A stretch of DNA of 21,149 bases from DATHWB01 sp035544575 (GTDB lineage: Bacteria > Actinomycetota > Acidimicrobiia > Spongiisociales > ZC4RG35), in assembly GCA_035544575.1 (NCBI GenBank), contig DATKEC010000092.1:1-21149 (forward strand). Reading direction: 5' to 3'. This document shows, piece by piece, positions 13,030 through 21,032 of this stretch. Both the position numbers and the translations under genes were made by a program. Below the pieces are notes generated by a model. It was not told the DNA's origin. It ran no database searches and was given only the letters and a program-made list of their open reading frames with translations. Within the stretch, counting starts at the first letter, position 1; each line of letters begins with the position of its first letter.

Positions 13030-14244
13030 ATGTCCGTTCACACCAGGTTGCGTTGGATTCTGTTCGCGGCGGTGGGGTCTATGACGACGGGGTATCTCGC
13101 CGCCGTCACCGTCTCGACGCTGGCCGCCCGTCAGATCACCGGCTCGTCGGTGGCCGCCGGTGTCCCCGCCGCGGTCGGCACGATCTCCACGGCGATCGGT
13201 ACTGCGGTGCTCGGTCGGATGGTGATGGGAGCGGGCCGTCGTCGATCGCTTCTGGCGGGCATGGCGATCGCCACACTCGGCGGTCTCGTGGCTTTCTCGG
13301 GCGTGCTGGTGGGGAGCTTCGTCATCCTCGTGGCGGGGATGGGCGTCATCGGTTTCGGGAACGCCGCCGCGCAGCTGGCCCGGTACACCGCCGCCGAGCT
13401 TGTCGAGCCCGACCGGCGGGGAAGCGCTGTGAGCATGATCGTCTGGGCCAGCACCATCGGCGCCGTTGCCGGGCCGCGCCTCCTCGACCCCGGTGGCCGG
13501 GTTGCGATCGAACTGGGCGCAGTGGAATACGCCGGCGGGTATCTCGCGACGGCGGTCTTCATGGCGGTGGCCACGTTGCTCTGTCTGGTGGCGCTCCGTC
13601 CGGACCCCTCCACGATCGCCATCGTCGACGAGTCGGTGGTGGCCGCACTCGGCCAGGACACAAGAACTCCGTTTGCCCGCCCGCGTGTGCAGATGGCGGT
13701 GGCTGCGATGGTGATCGGCCACTTCGTGATGGTTCTGATCATGACGGCCACTCCGATCCACGTGGAGAACGCCGGGTTCGGTCTCGGGACCGTCGGCAAC
13801 ATCATCAGCGTTCACACATTGGGCATGTTTGCGTTCGCCCCCCTCGTCGGGCGTGTCACGGACCGAGTCGGCCCGCTCCCGATGATGTGGGTCGGGGCCG
13901 GAGTGCTCGTGGCGGCGAGTGTGATCGCAGCAGTCGCCCCCCACGACTCCACGGTGCTCCTCGGCTGGGGTCTGTTCTTGCTCGGCATCGGTTGGAACTT
14001 CGGGTTCGTGGCGGGCAGCACGTTGTTGACGGTGGCGGTCGAGCCCGCCCTCCGGCCGCTCATCCAGGGTCGGGTCGACTCGATGGTGTGGGGTGTCGGT
14101 GCGGTGGCCACGATCGGTTCGGGTCTTCTTCTCGAGGGGCCGGGTTACGCCGCGACCGCCTGGATCGGGATCGCCCTCGTCGGATGTCTGGCGTGGATCC
14201 TCGTCAGCCGCCGCTCGGCGGTGGGCGCGGCAACGGTGGGATGA
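13030..14244 (+). CDS. Major facilitator superfamily transporter
   Basis: Integral membrane transporter of 404 residues; the substrate cannot be told from sequence. It shows repeated hydrophobic segments consistent with about 12 helices in two halves. Motif-A-like loops occur in both halves: LGRMVMGAGRRRSLLAG (61-77) and VGRVTDRVGPLPM (275-287). YTAAELVEPDRRGSAVS (119-135) and the helix GIGWNFGFVAGSTLLT are common in actinobacterial MFS proteins. The ATG at 13030 gives a normal N-terminus; an in-frame GTG at 13021 is an alternative. The open frame upstream to 12673 covers acyP and the repeat element and is not coding. It sits between acyP and smc, which are usually adjacent, and follows the repeat/hairpin element, so it looks like an insertion into a conserved neighbourhood. 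Confidence 0.9.
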   Translation: MSVHTRLRWILFAAVGSMTTGYLAAVTVSTLAARQITGSSVAAGVPAAVGTISTAIGTAVLGRMVMGAGRRRSLLAGMAIATLGGLVAFSGVLVGSFVILVAGMGVIGFGNAAAQLARYTAAELVEPDRRGSAVSMIVWASTIGAVAGPRLLDPGGRVAIELGAVEYAGGYLATAVFMAVATLLCLVALRPDPSTIAIVDESVVAALGQDTRTPFARPRVQMAVAAMVIGHFVMVLIMTATPIHVENAGFGLGTVGNIISVHTLGMFAFAPLVGRVTDRVGPLPMMWVGAGVLVAASVIAAVAPHDSTVLLGWGLFLLGIGWNFGFVAGSTLLTVAVEPALRPLIQGRVDSMVWGVGAVATIGSGLLLEGPGYAATAWIGIALVGCLAWILVSRRSAVGAATVG

Positions 14245-14384
14245 GCCCCGGCCTTCACAAGAGATGCTCGCGGCCAGAAGACCGGTGGTTCATGTCGCCG
14301 TCCCGTGACTGCAGGCGGACTAACGTCGAATGACACAGGTGTAACTTCGTGCGGTTCCACCGTCCGGGTTGCCGTTGACCGTCC

Positions 14385-14388
14385 GAGG
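14385..14388 (+). promoter_or_regulatory. Ribosome-binding site of smc
   Basis: GAGG ends 6 nt before the ATG at 14395 and supports that start over the in-frame upstream codons (from 14305). Two copies of ACCGTCCG (14359-14366 and 14378-14385) lie just upstream, 19 nt apart. Confidence 0.6.
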
Positions 14389-14394
14389 ATTTGC

Positions 14395-17300
14395 ATGTAT
14401 CTGAAGTCGCTGAAACTCACAGGGTTCAAGTCGTTCGCCGACCGGACGCGCCTCGAGTTTCGTCCTGGCGTGACCGTCGTCGTCGGGCCGAACGGATCGG
14501 GGAAATCCAACGTTGTCGACGCCATCGCTTGGGTGATGGGTACCCAATCACCCAAGGCGCTGCGCACCACGAGGATGGATGACGTGATCTTCGCCGGCAC
14601 GGCGACCAGACCAGGCCTGGGGCGGGCGGAAGTGACCCTCGTCTTCGACAATTCCTCGGGGATGCTCCCGCTCGATCTCGCCGAGGTCAGCGTCACCCGG
14701 CGGCTGTATCGAGACGGGTCCAGCGACTACGAGATCAATGGTGTTTCCTGCAGGCTGCTCGACATTCAGGAGCTGCTGAGCGATTCGGGAGTGGGGCGGC
14801 ACCAGCACGTCATCATCGGCCAAGGCCAGATCACCTCGATTCTCAGCGCCACCCCGGACCAACACAGAGCGGTGGTCGAGGAAGCCGCTGGGATCCTCAA
14901 GCATCGCGTGCGGAAGGACAAGGCACTTCGCCGTTTGGAACGAACCGATGCCGACGTGATTCGGTTGCGCGATGTCCTGGGCGAGATCGGCAAGCGGATG
15001 CGTCCGCTCAAGCGGCAGGCGTCCGCCGCCCTCCGTCACGCCGAGGTGGCCGATGCAGTACAGGCACTCCGATTGGCCGTCGGTGCTGCCGACCTGCGGG
15101 CGATCGATCGTCGTGCCGGCGAGATCGCGGCCGCCGCGGCAGAAGACGAGCGCACGGTTGTCGAGTCCGAGGGCGTCAGGACGGACGTCGCCGCGAAGCT
15201 GATCGGTCTGAGGCTGGAGGCGGGCGACATCGGTGAGGCCCTGGACCGTGACTCCGCGGCCGCGGCCAAAGCCGAGACAGTCCTCGAGCGACTCCGCCGC
15301 ATCGGCCAGGTCGCCCACGAACGCCACCGGGCCGCAACGTCACAGCTCGTGGGCGTCGGCGAACGTCGCCGGGATCTGGAGACCGAGTCAGAGGATCTCG
15401 ATCGCCGGATCGCAGACGCGGCCGCAACCGCCGAGCGTGTCGATCGTCTTGCGACGGACGCCGAGGGGCTCTTTCGCCAGTTGGAGGACGAAGAGCGTTC
15501 CCTCACCGAACAGGAAGAGATGTCCACGGAGGGCGCCATCGCCGTCGTCCGCGGGGACTTGCGGTCCTTCGACATGGCGGACGAACGAGACCGGAGAGAA
15601 TTGGATGCCCTCGAGAGCAGGATCTCCGTCGTGCTCGCACGCATCGGCGACGAGCGCGCCACAGCAGGGCGGATCAACGACGAGATCAGAGATCTCGACG
15701 CAGTTGCCACCCCCGCTCAGGAGCGATACGCAACGGCTCAGACGGCGAGGATCGCCGACCAGCAGCAGTGGGAGAGCGCCGAATCTGCGCAAACGGATGC
15801 CCGCGTCGCCCTGGTAGGCGCGACAGCACGGCGCGATGCTCTGATCGCCGCTGCCGAGGGGCTCGCCGACGAGCAGGCACGTGCCCTCGTCGAAGCGTCG
15901 CCCGGCGCTTTGGGGTCGGTGGCGTCGGCGCTCGACATCCCGCCGCACCTGGCCGCTGCCGTCGATGCCGCACTCGGACACTGGTCCGACGGGATCGTGT
16001 TCGGTGATGTCGAATCGAGGGCGTCGGCCGTCACCGACTTGAAGGCGGCGGGCCGTGGAGGCGTCGGCGTCGTCGGCCCGGGCAGTCATGGTCGCGGGGC
16101 GAGTGCGATCCCGGGCGCGGACCGGCTCGTCGAACTCCTCGGATCCGGGGCAGACCGGCTTCTCGCCGAATCGCTCCTCGGCGACGTGTACGTCGTCGAG
16201 GGATGGCAGGCGGGTCACCGAATTGCGATGGCTCACCACAGCATCCGTGTCGTGACGCCGGAAGGCGACCTGATCACGGCTGACGGTATCCGAGTGGCCC
16301 ACCCCGATGGCGCCTCCCCGGCGATGATTGAACTGGCCGAAGTCGCCGTGGAGCGGGCCGAGATCGATCTTGCTCGTTCGGAGAGCCTTCGCTCACAGGC
16401 CAAGCGCGCCTTCGACGAGGCCCGCCAGGCTGAACGCGCCGCCCTGGAAGCGCTCGAGTCGCTCGAAGCCCGGATGGCTGGCTCCGCCGAGGCGTTGGCA
16501 CGTCTGGAGCGCGAGATACAGGCCGGAATCCAGGAGTCCGAACGTCTCAGCACCAGGAGCGCGTCTCTGCGCGGCGCCATCGAAGGCCGAGTGAACCTCG
16601 CCGCCGGACTGCGCGCCCGGCTGGCGGCATTGGAGGGGGAGGAAGCCGAGCGGCAGGCTGCGTGGGAGTCCCTCGTGGAGCGTCGCCGGGCGGTCGGGCG
16701 CGATCGAGAAGAAGCGCGCCAGACATGGCATGAGCACACGTCGTCGCACCGAGCAGCCCAGGAACAGCTGGCGATGTTGCGGACCCGGCGTCTCGAGATC
16801 GACGGGTTGCTCGCCGCGGATTCCGACGTCCAGATCGACGAGACCTCGTTGGAAAGACTGCAGTCGGTCGCCAGCTCGGCGCGGCAGGCGACCGAGGCGC
16901 TTCGCATCCATCTCGAGACCCTGCGGGCCCGTCAAGCCGACCTCCGCGCACAGGCCGGTGAGGCGGGCACACGCCTGGCCGCAGCCCAGGATGAACACGA
17001 TCGGCATGCTCGGATGGTGGCGGCGGCGAAGGAACGGCTGGCGACGATGGCCGTCGAGCGTGCCGAGCTGCGCGTGAGACGCGAGCAGGTGGCCGAGCGT
17101 CTGCGTCGTGACGCAGACGCCGACGAGGCGACGGCGTTGAACGCGCCCGTCCCCGAGATTCACGGCGACCTGGCGGCCGAGCTCGAGACCCGTGAGGCAG
17201 AACTGCGCCGGATGGGACCGGTGAATCCACTCGCGGCAGCCGAGTACTCGGAGTTGGAGGAGCGCCACAGCTTCCTGACAGGTCAACTCGAGGACCTCGA

Positions 17301-17841
17301 GGGCTCTCGCAGCGAACTGCGCAAGGTCATCGCCGCGCTCGATGGCGAGATTCAGACGCAGTTCCTTGCAGCCTTCGACGAGATCGCCCGAGCGTACGAA
17401 CGCCACTTCGCCGTTCTCTTTCCGGGGGGACAGGGCCGTCTGCGCCTCACCGAACCGGACGATCTGGCGGTGACGGGCGTGGAGATCGAGGCCCAGCCGC
17501 TCGGCAAGAAGCTCACCTCGATGACACTGCTCTCCGGCGGAGAGCGCTCGCTGGCTGCAATTGCCTTCCTCTTTGCCATCTTCGATTCGCGACCGAGTCC
17601 GTTCTATGTCCTCGACGAGGTCGAGGCCGCCCTGGATGACACCAATCTGCACCGGTTCATCAGACTGCTCGACGAGTTCCGATCCAAAGCCCAGATGCTC
17701 GTCATCACCCACCAACAGCTGACCATGGAAGCAGGCGACGTGCTGTACGGGGTCACGATGGAGCCGGGCGGTTCCTCGAAGGTGGTGGCCAAGTCGATGA
17801 CGCCAGTCTCCGCCAACCTCGACCAGATGGCCGGTCAGTAA
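14395..17841 (+). CDS. smc: Chromosome segregation ATPase SMC
   Basis: Condensin ATPase of 1148 residues that organises the chromosome as a dimer with ScpA/ScpB, which are not encoded in this window. Walker A GPNGSGKSN is at 31-39 after the typical N-terminus MYLKSLKLTGFKSFAD. Alanine-, glutamate- and arginine-rich coiled coil covers about 165-490 and 640-935. The hinge is about 496-638. The C-terminal head has MGPVNPLAAAEY (about 940), the signature LLSGGERSLAAIAF (about 1044-1057) and Walker B VLDEVEAALDD (about 1070-1080). The ATG at 14395 has GAGG upstream and matches the family N-terminus. The hinge lacks the usual GG motif after the VT-x-G-D strand (GIRVAHPDGAS instead). ftsY follows after 12 bp, a conserved arrangement. 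Confidence 0.97.
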   Translation: MYLKSLKLTGFKSFADRTRLEFRPGVTVVVGPNGSGKSNVVDAIAWVMGTQSPKALRTTRMDDVIFAGTATRPGLGRAEVTLVFDNSSGMLPLDLAEVSVTRRLYRDGSSDYEINGVSCRLLDIQELLSDSGVGRHQHVIIGQGQITSILSATPDQHRAVVEEAAGILKHRVRKDKALRRLERTDADVIRLRDVLGEIGKRMRPLKRQASAALRHAEVADAVQALRLAVGAADLRAIDRRAGEIAAAAAEDERTVVESEGVRTDVAAKLIGLRLEAGDIGEALDRDSAAAAKAETVLERLRRIGQVAHERHRAATSQLVGVGERRRDLETESEDLDRRIADAAATAERVDRLATDAEGLFRQLEDEERSLTEQEEMSTEGAIAVVRGDLRSFDMADERDRRELDALESRISVVLARIGDERATAGRINDEIRDLDAVATPAQERYATAQTARIADQQQWESAESAQTDARVALVGATARRDALIAAAEGLADEQARALVEASPGALGSVASALDIPPHLAAAVDAALGHWSDGIVFGDVESRASAVTDLKAAGRGGVGVVGPGSHGRGASAIPGADRLVELLGSGADRLLAESLLGDVYVVEGWQAGHRIAMAHHSIRVVTPEGDLITADGIRVAHPDGASPAMIELAEVAVERAEIDLARSESLRSQAKRAFDEARQAERAALEALESLEARMAGSAEALARLEREIQAGIQESERLSTRSASLRGAIEGRVNLAAGLRARLAALEGEEAERQAAWESLVERRRAVGRDREEARQTWHEHTSSHRAAQEQLAMLRTRRLEIDGLLAADSDVQIDETSLERLQSVASSARQATEALRIHLETLRARQADLRAQAGEAGTRLAAAQDEHDRHARMVAAAKERLATMAVERAELRVRREQVAERLRRDADADEATALNAPVPEIHGDLAAELETREAELRRMGPVNPLAAAEYSELEERHSFLTGQLEDLEGSRSELRKVIAALDGEIQTQFLAAFDEIARAYERHFAVLFPGGQGRLRLTEPDDLAVTGVEIEAQPLGKKLTSMTLLSGGERSLAAIAFLFAIFDSRPSPFYVLDEVEAALDDTNLHRFIRLLDEFRSKAQMLVITHQQLTMEAGDVLYGVTMEPGGSSKVVAKSMTPVSANLDQMAGQ

Positions 17842-17853
17842 CCTCGGGCTCGC

Positions 17854-18858
17854 ATGGACAACCTCACTCTCGTTGTCGTTCTCGTCGCGTTGGTCGTTGT
17901 CGCCGGAGCCGGACTCCTCCTGGTGCGTCGCCGACCCGACGAAGAGTCGACGCCGGTGGCGTCACGCACCGACCCGGCACTCGCCTCACGACTGTCGCGA
18001 ACCCGGGAGTCCCTCGGTGCGTCGCTCAGATCGGTGTTCTCACGATCTGACCTCGACCGGACGTTCTGGGAGGGGATGGAAGAGGCTCTCATCAGCGCCG
18101 ATGTCGGAGTCGACGCATCCAGGGAGATCGTTGCTCGTGTCCGTGACTCCGGCCCGGAAGACGCGCCCGCGGCGCGCACGTCGTTGGTGCGGGAGGTGAG
18201 CGCCATGCTCGGCGGACGAGACCGCGAACTGAGTCTTGTCGGGTCACCCGCGATCATCCTCGTCGTCGGCGTCAACGGAACCGGCAAGACGACTTCGATC
18301 GCCAAGATCGCGGCACGGCTGGCTGAACGCGGACTCACGTCGATTCTCGGCGCGGCGGACACCTATCGAGCGGCGGCGGACACCCAGCTTCGGACGTGGG
18401 CAGCGCGAGTGGGCGTCGAGACTGTCGGTGGTCAGCAGGGCTCTGACCCTGCCGCGGTGGCTTTCGATGCCGTTGCAGCCGGCCGTGCGCGAGGCCGCGA
18501 TGTCGTTGTGATCGACACGGCCGGTCGGCTCCACAACAAGAAGAACCTGATGGGCGAACTCGGCAAGATCCGACGGGTTCTCGAGCGTGACGGTGGTTCG
18601 ATCGGTGAGGTGCTGCTGGTCCTCGACGCCACGGCCGGTCAGAACGGACTCGAACAGGCCCGGATCTTCACAGAGGTGGCAGGCGTCACCGGGGTGGTGC
18701 TGTCCAAGCTCGACGGAACGGCTCGGGGAGGCATCGTCGTCGCCGTCGAACAGGAGTTGGACATCCCGGTGAAGTTCATCGGCGTGGGCGAGGGCATCGA
18801 GGACCTCATCCCGTTCGATCCAGATGCATTCGTCGCCGCGTTGCTCGCCGATGTCTGA
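17854..18858 (+). CDS. ftsY: Signal recognition particle receptor FtsY
   Basis: SRP receptor GTPase that docks SRP-ribosome complexes at the membrane translocon. The product is 334 residues. A hydrophobic N-terminal segment (5-24) followed by RRR suggests a membrane anchor in place of the long acidic A domain of E. coli FtsY, as in other actinobacteria. The N domain is at about 45-125. G motifs: GVNGTGKT (139-146), DTYRAAA (169-175), DTAGR (221-225), SKLDGTARGG (284-293) and GVGEGIEDL (310-318). The ATG at 17854 lies 12 bp after smc, so co-transcription is likely. The last 8 bp overlap the start of cdd (ATGTCTGA). The SRP GTPase paralogue Ffh was excluded by the N-terminal anchor and the lack of a methionine-rich M domain. 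Confidence 0.96.
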   Translation: MDNLTLVVVLVALVVVAGAGLLLVRRRPDEESTPVASRTDPALASRLSRTRESLGASLRSVFSRSDLDRTFWEGMEEALISADVGVDASREIVARVRDSGPEDAPAARTSLVREVSAMLGGRDRELSLVGSPAIILVVGVNGTGKTTSIAKIAARLAERGLTSILGAADTYRAAADTQLRTWAARVGVETVGGQQGSDPAAVAFDAVAAGRARGRDVVVIDTAGRLHNKKNLMGELGKIRRVLERDGGSIGEVLLVLDATAGQNGLEQARIFTEVAGVTGVVLSKLDGTARGGIVVAVEQELDIPVKFIGVGEGIEDLIPFDPDAFVAALLADV

Positions 18859-19240
18859 CATTGTCGACCTGGTGGATGTCGCCCGCCGGGCCGCGGCGGG
18901 TTCATACTCCCCGTACTCGGGGTTTCGGGTCGGCGCCGCGGTCCGGACCGAGGACGGCACCGTCTTCTCGAGCGCCAATGTGGAGAATGCCGCCTACCCG
19001 GTGAGCCAGTGCGCCGAGGCGAATGTCGTCAACTACGCGGTGTCCCAGGGTCACCGCGTGCTTCCGGTCATCGCCGTGGCTTGCATCGATGCCGCGACAG
19101 TTGACGAGGCGTACCCGTGTGGACGGTGTCGCCAGATCATGTCCGAATTCGGCGTCGAGACGATCCACGTGACGACCGCGGCCGGTGAGTTACGCCGCCA
19201 CACGCTCGACGACCTGCTCCCGCATCGCTTCACGCTCTGA
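18851..19240 (+). CDS. cdd: Cytidine deaminase
   Basis: Pyrimidine salvage enzyme that deaminates cytidine and deoxycytidine to uridine and deoxyuridine with a zinc-bound water. The product is 129 residues, the size of the homotetrameric class. Zinc ligands and the catalytic glutamate are visible as C54-A-E56 (CAEANVV) and P89-C90-G-R-C93, and the substrate loop as NVENAAYP (43-50). The N-terminal SYSPYSGFRVGAAV matches the family. The ATG at 18851 was preferred because it gives the normal N-terminus; an ATG at 18824 adds nine residues inside ftsY. The start lies within the ftsY end (8-bp overlap) with no Shine-Dalgarno, so translation probably depends on ftsY. The gene ends 19 bp before convergent etfA. 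Confidence 0.95.
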   Translation: MSDIVDLVDVARRAAAGSYSPYSGFRVGAAVRTEDGTVFSSANVENAAYPVSQCAEANVVNYAVSQGHRVLPVIAVACIDAATVDEAYPCGRCRQIMSEFGVETIHVTTAAGELRRHTLDDLLPHRFTL

Positions 19241-19259
19241 AACCTCCGGCCCCAGACGC

Positions 19260-20207
19260 TCAGCTCCGCTCCAACTCCTCGGCGAGTTTGGGCAGGACGC
19301 TGTTGACGTCTCCAACGATGCCCAGATCGGCCACCGAGAAGATCGGCGCTTCGGGGTCCTTGTTGATGGCGATGATGGTCTTGGAGTCCTTCATCCCAAC
19401 CAGGTGCTGCATGGCCCCGGAGATGCCCGCCGCGATGTAGACGGCGGGCTTGACGGTCTTACCGGTCTGGCCGACCTGCTTGGCATAGGGGACCCAGCCT
19501 GCGTCGACGATGGCCCGGGTTGCGCCGGTGGCGGCTCGGAGGGGCTTGGCGACGGCTTCGATGAGCGCGTACTTCTCCGCAGATCCGAGCCCCCGACCCC
19601 CAGACACGATCACCGCTGCCTCCTCGAGCTGCGGCCCTTCCTTTTCCTCGACATGGCTTCCGGTCACCCGGGCCGCCGCCGCCCCCACGTCTGGCAGATC
19701 GACCGGCGTCACCGTAGGGGCTGGTCCTCCGGAGGGCTCAGCCTCGAAAGACTTGGGTCGTGCGAGAACCAGATACGGGCGTTCCCCGGTGATCGTCGAC
19801 ATGGCCAGCTGTGCGCCACCGAAGATCTCGTGGGTTGCCGCGACCGTGTCACCGAGGCTCACATCGACGGCGTTGGACAGAACGGTGCGTTCGAGCCTGG
19901 CGGCGAGGCGCCCAGCCACATCCCGGTCGTCGTAGGCCTGACCGAAGAGGATGAGATCCGGGCTGTGTTCAGCGACGAGGCCTGCGATCGCCGCAGCCAC
20001 CGGCCCCGATACGAGCGCGTCCGCTGGTGTCAGGTGGTACACCGCCGATGCGCCGTACTCGCCAACCGTGGCGAAGGCGGACTCCGAGCCTTCACCGACG
20101 TAGAGGGCAGTGACGTCGCCGAGAGTCCTCGCCTTGGTGAGAAGCTCGAGACCGAGCGTCGACGGTGCCCCATCCGACTCCTGTACGAACACCCATACGG
20201 TCGCCAC
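19260..20207 (-). CDS. etfA: Electron transfer flavoprotein alpha subunit
   Basis: FAD-carrying subunit of ETF, which takes electrons from acyl-CoA and other dehydrogenases and passes them to ETF:quinone oxidoreductase. The product is 315 residues, normal length. The C-terminal FAD domain is clear: VSGGRGLG (201-208), GQTGKTVKP (246-254), AGISGAMQHLVGM (260-272) and DPEAPIF (284-290). The N-terminal domain (1-190) is the usual nucleotide-binding-like fold. The GTG start at 20205-20207 directly follows the etfB TGA with no spacer, so the subunits are translationally coupled. The 20-nt spacing to convergent cdd leaves little room for a terminator, and none was seen. Confidence 0.97.
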   Translation of the reverse strand: MATVWVFVQESDGAPSTLGLELLTKARTLGDVTALYVGEGSESAFATVGEYGASAVYHLTPADALVSGPVAAAIAGLVAEHSPDLILFGQAYDDRDVAGRLAARLERTVLSNAVDVSLGDTVAATHEIFGGAQLAMSTITGERPYLVLARPKSFEAEPSGGPAPTVTPVDLPDVGAAAARVTGSHVEEKEGPQLEEAAVIVSGGRGLGSAEKYALIEAVAKPLRAATGATRAIVDAGWVPYAKQVGQTGKTVKPAVYIAAGISGAMQHLVGMKDSKTIIAINKDPEAPIFSVADLGIVGDVNSVLPKLAEELERS

Positions 20208-20966
20208 TCAGATCACCTTCAATTCACGAAGCTTGGCGATGATCGCGAGGTGACCTTCTCCGTCGTCCTCGACAATGGTGCCGGCCGACCGTTCGGGGGC
20301 CGGGGTGACCTCGGTGACCTTCTGGTCGATGACGGGGTCCACATCGAGGTCGGAGACCGTGAGGGTGTCCACAGGCTTCTTCTTGGCGTCCATGATTCCT
20401 TTGAAAGTGGGGTAGCGAGGCTCGACGACGCCGGCGGTGACCGAAACGAGCGCGGGCAGTGCCGCCTCGACGGTGTCATAGCCCGACATCGTCTGGCGAT
20501 GGATGGTCACAGTTTCGGCGATCTCGACGGATGTGGCGTACGTCAGGGCGGGCACGTCGAGGAGTTCGGCCACCATCTGCGGGACGACCCCGGAGTACCC
20601 GTCGGTCGACTCGGTTCCGGCGATCACGAGGTCGAAGCCCTCACGGCGAATGGCCGCGGCAAGGATGCGGGCGGTGGTCAGAGCGTCGGATCCGCGAAGT
20701 TCGGCGTCGTCGACGACCACGGCCTTGTCGGCTCCCATCGCCAGGGCCTGGCGAATTCCCTGCATGTTCCCGGCTGGACCCATGCTGACGAGTGTCACCG
20801 TGCCGCCTTCGGCCTCCTGGGCGAGTTGGAGTCCCATTTCGACTCCGTAGCGGTCCGTGTCATCGAGCACCTGTTCCGTCGGTCGCACCAGCCAGTGGCT
20901 GTCGGGCTCCAGGGTGTACTCGCTGGCCGGATCGGGGATCTGCTTGACGCAGACGACCACCTTCAT
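20208..20966 (-). CDS. etfB: Electron transfer flavoprotein beta subunit
   Basis: AMP-binding partner subunit of ETF that also docks with client dehydrogenases. The product is 252 residues. Family blocks: MKVVVCVKQIPDP at the N-terminus, ALAMGADKAVVV (74-85), GTESTDGYSGVVP (117-129) and EPRYPTFKGIMDAKKKP (182-198), the last being the recognition-loop region. The ATG at 20964-20966 is preceded by a full Shine-Dalgarno (AAGGAGG, 6-nt spacing), the strongest in the window. It is the first gene of the etfBA operon, and the 66-bp upstream gap holds a palindrome likely to be an operator. The gene pair suggests fatty-acid or amino-acid oxidation. Confidence 0.97.
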   Translation of the reverse strand: MKVVVCVKQIPDPASEYTLEPDSHWLVRPTEQVLDDTDRYGVEMGLQLAQEAEGGTVTLVSMGPAGNMQGIRQALAMGADKAVVVDDAELRGSDALTTARILAAAIRREGFDLVIAGTESTDGYSGVVPQMVAELLDVPALTYATSVEIAETVTIHRQTMSGYDTVEAALPALVSVTAGVVEPRYPTFKGIMDAKKKPVDTLTVSDLDVDPVIDQKVTEVTPAPERSAGTIVEDDGEGHLAIIAKLRELKVI

Positions 20967-20972
20967 CGGCTG

Positions 20973-20979
20973 CCTCCTT
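20973..20979 (-). promoter_or_regulatory. Ribosome-binding site of etfB
   Basis: AAGGAGG on the minus strand, 6 nt before the etfB ATG. It is a full match to the 16S anti-Shine-Dalgarno core and stands out because most genes here have weak or no such site, suggesting strong translation of etfBA. Confidence 0.85.
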
Positions 20980-20998
20980 GCTCGTTGACGGGTGGGGG

Positions 20999-21024
20999 AC
21001 GATACCGACCGAGCGGTCTGTATC
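20999..21024 (-). promoter_or_regulatory. Candidate etfBA promoter with overlapping 24-bp palindromic operator
   Basis: The palindrome at 21001-21024 has half-sites GATACCGACCGA and GCGGTCTGTATC, pairing at 10 of 12 positions. On the minus strand TATCGT (21004-20999), a TANNNT -10 candidate, overlaps one end, so a bound protein would cover the promoter. The predicted start would leave a leader of about 26 nt containing the AAGGAGG site. Core half-sites of the type ACCGACCG/CGGT are seen for TetR-family regulators of fatty-acid and aromatic acid catabolism; that link is inference. No good -35 was found. Confidence 0.55.
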
Positions 21025-21032
21025 CCGAATCG

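Noticed and set aside
14359..14385. Two ACCGTCCG direct repeats before smc
   Set aside because: Eight-base matches are short for this GC content, and no regulator with this site is known to me; noted only in the smc ribosome-binding entry.
19241..19259. Terminator between convergent cdd and etfA
   Set aside because: The 19-bp gap and flanks show no stable hairpin or T-run.
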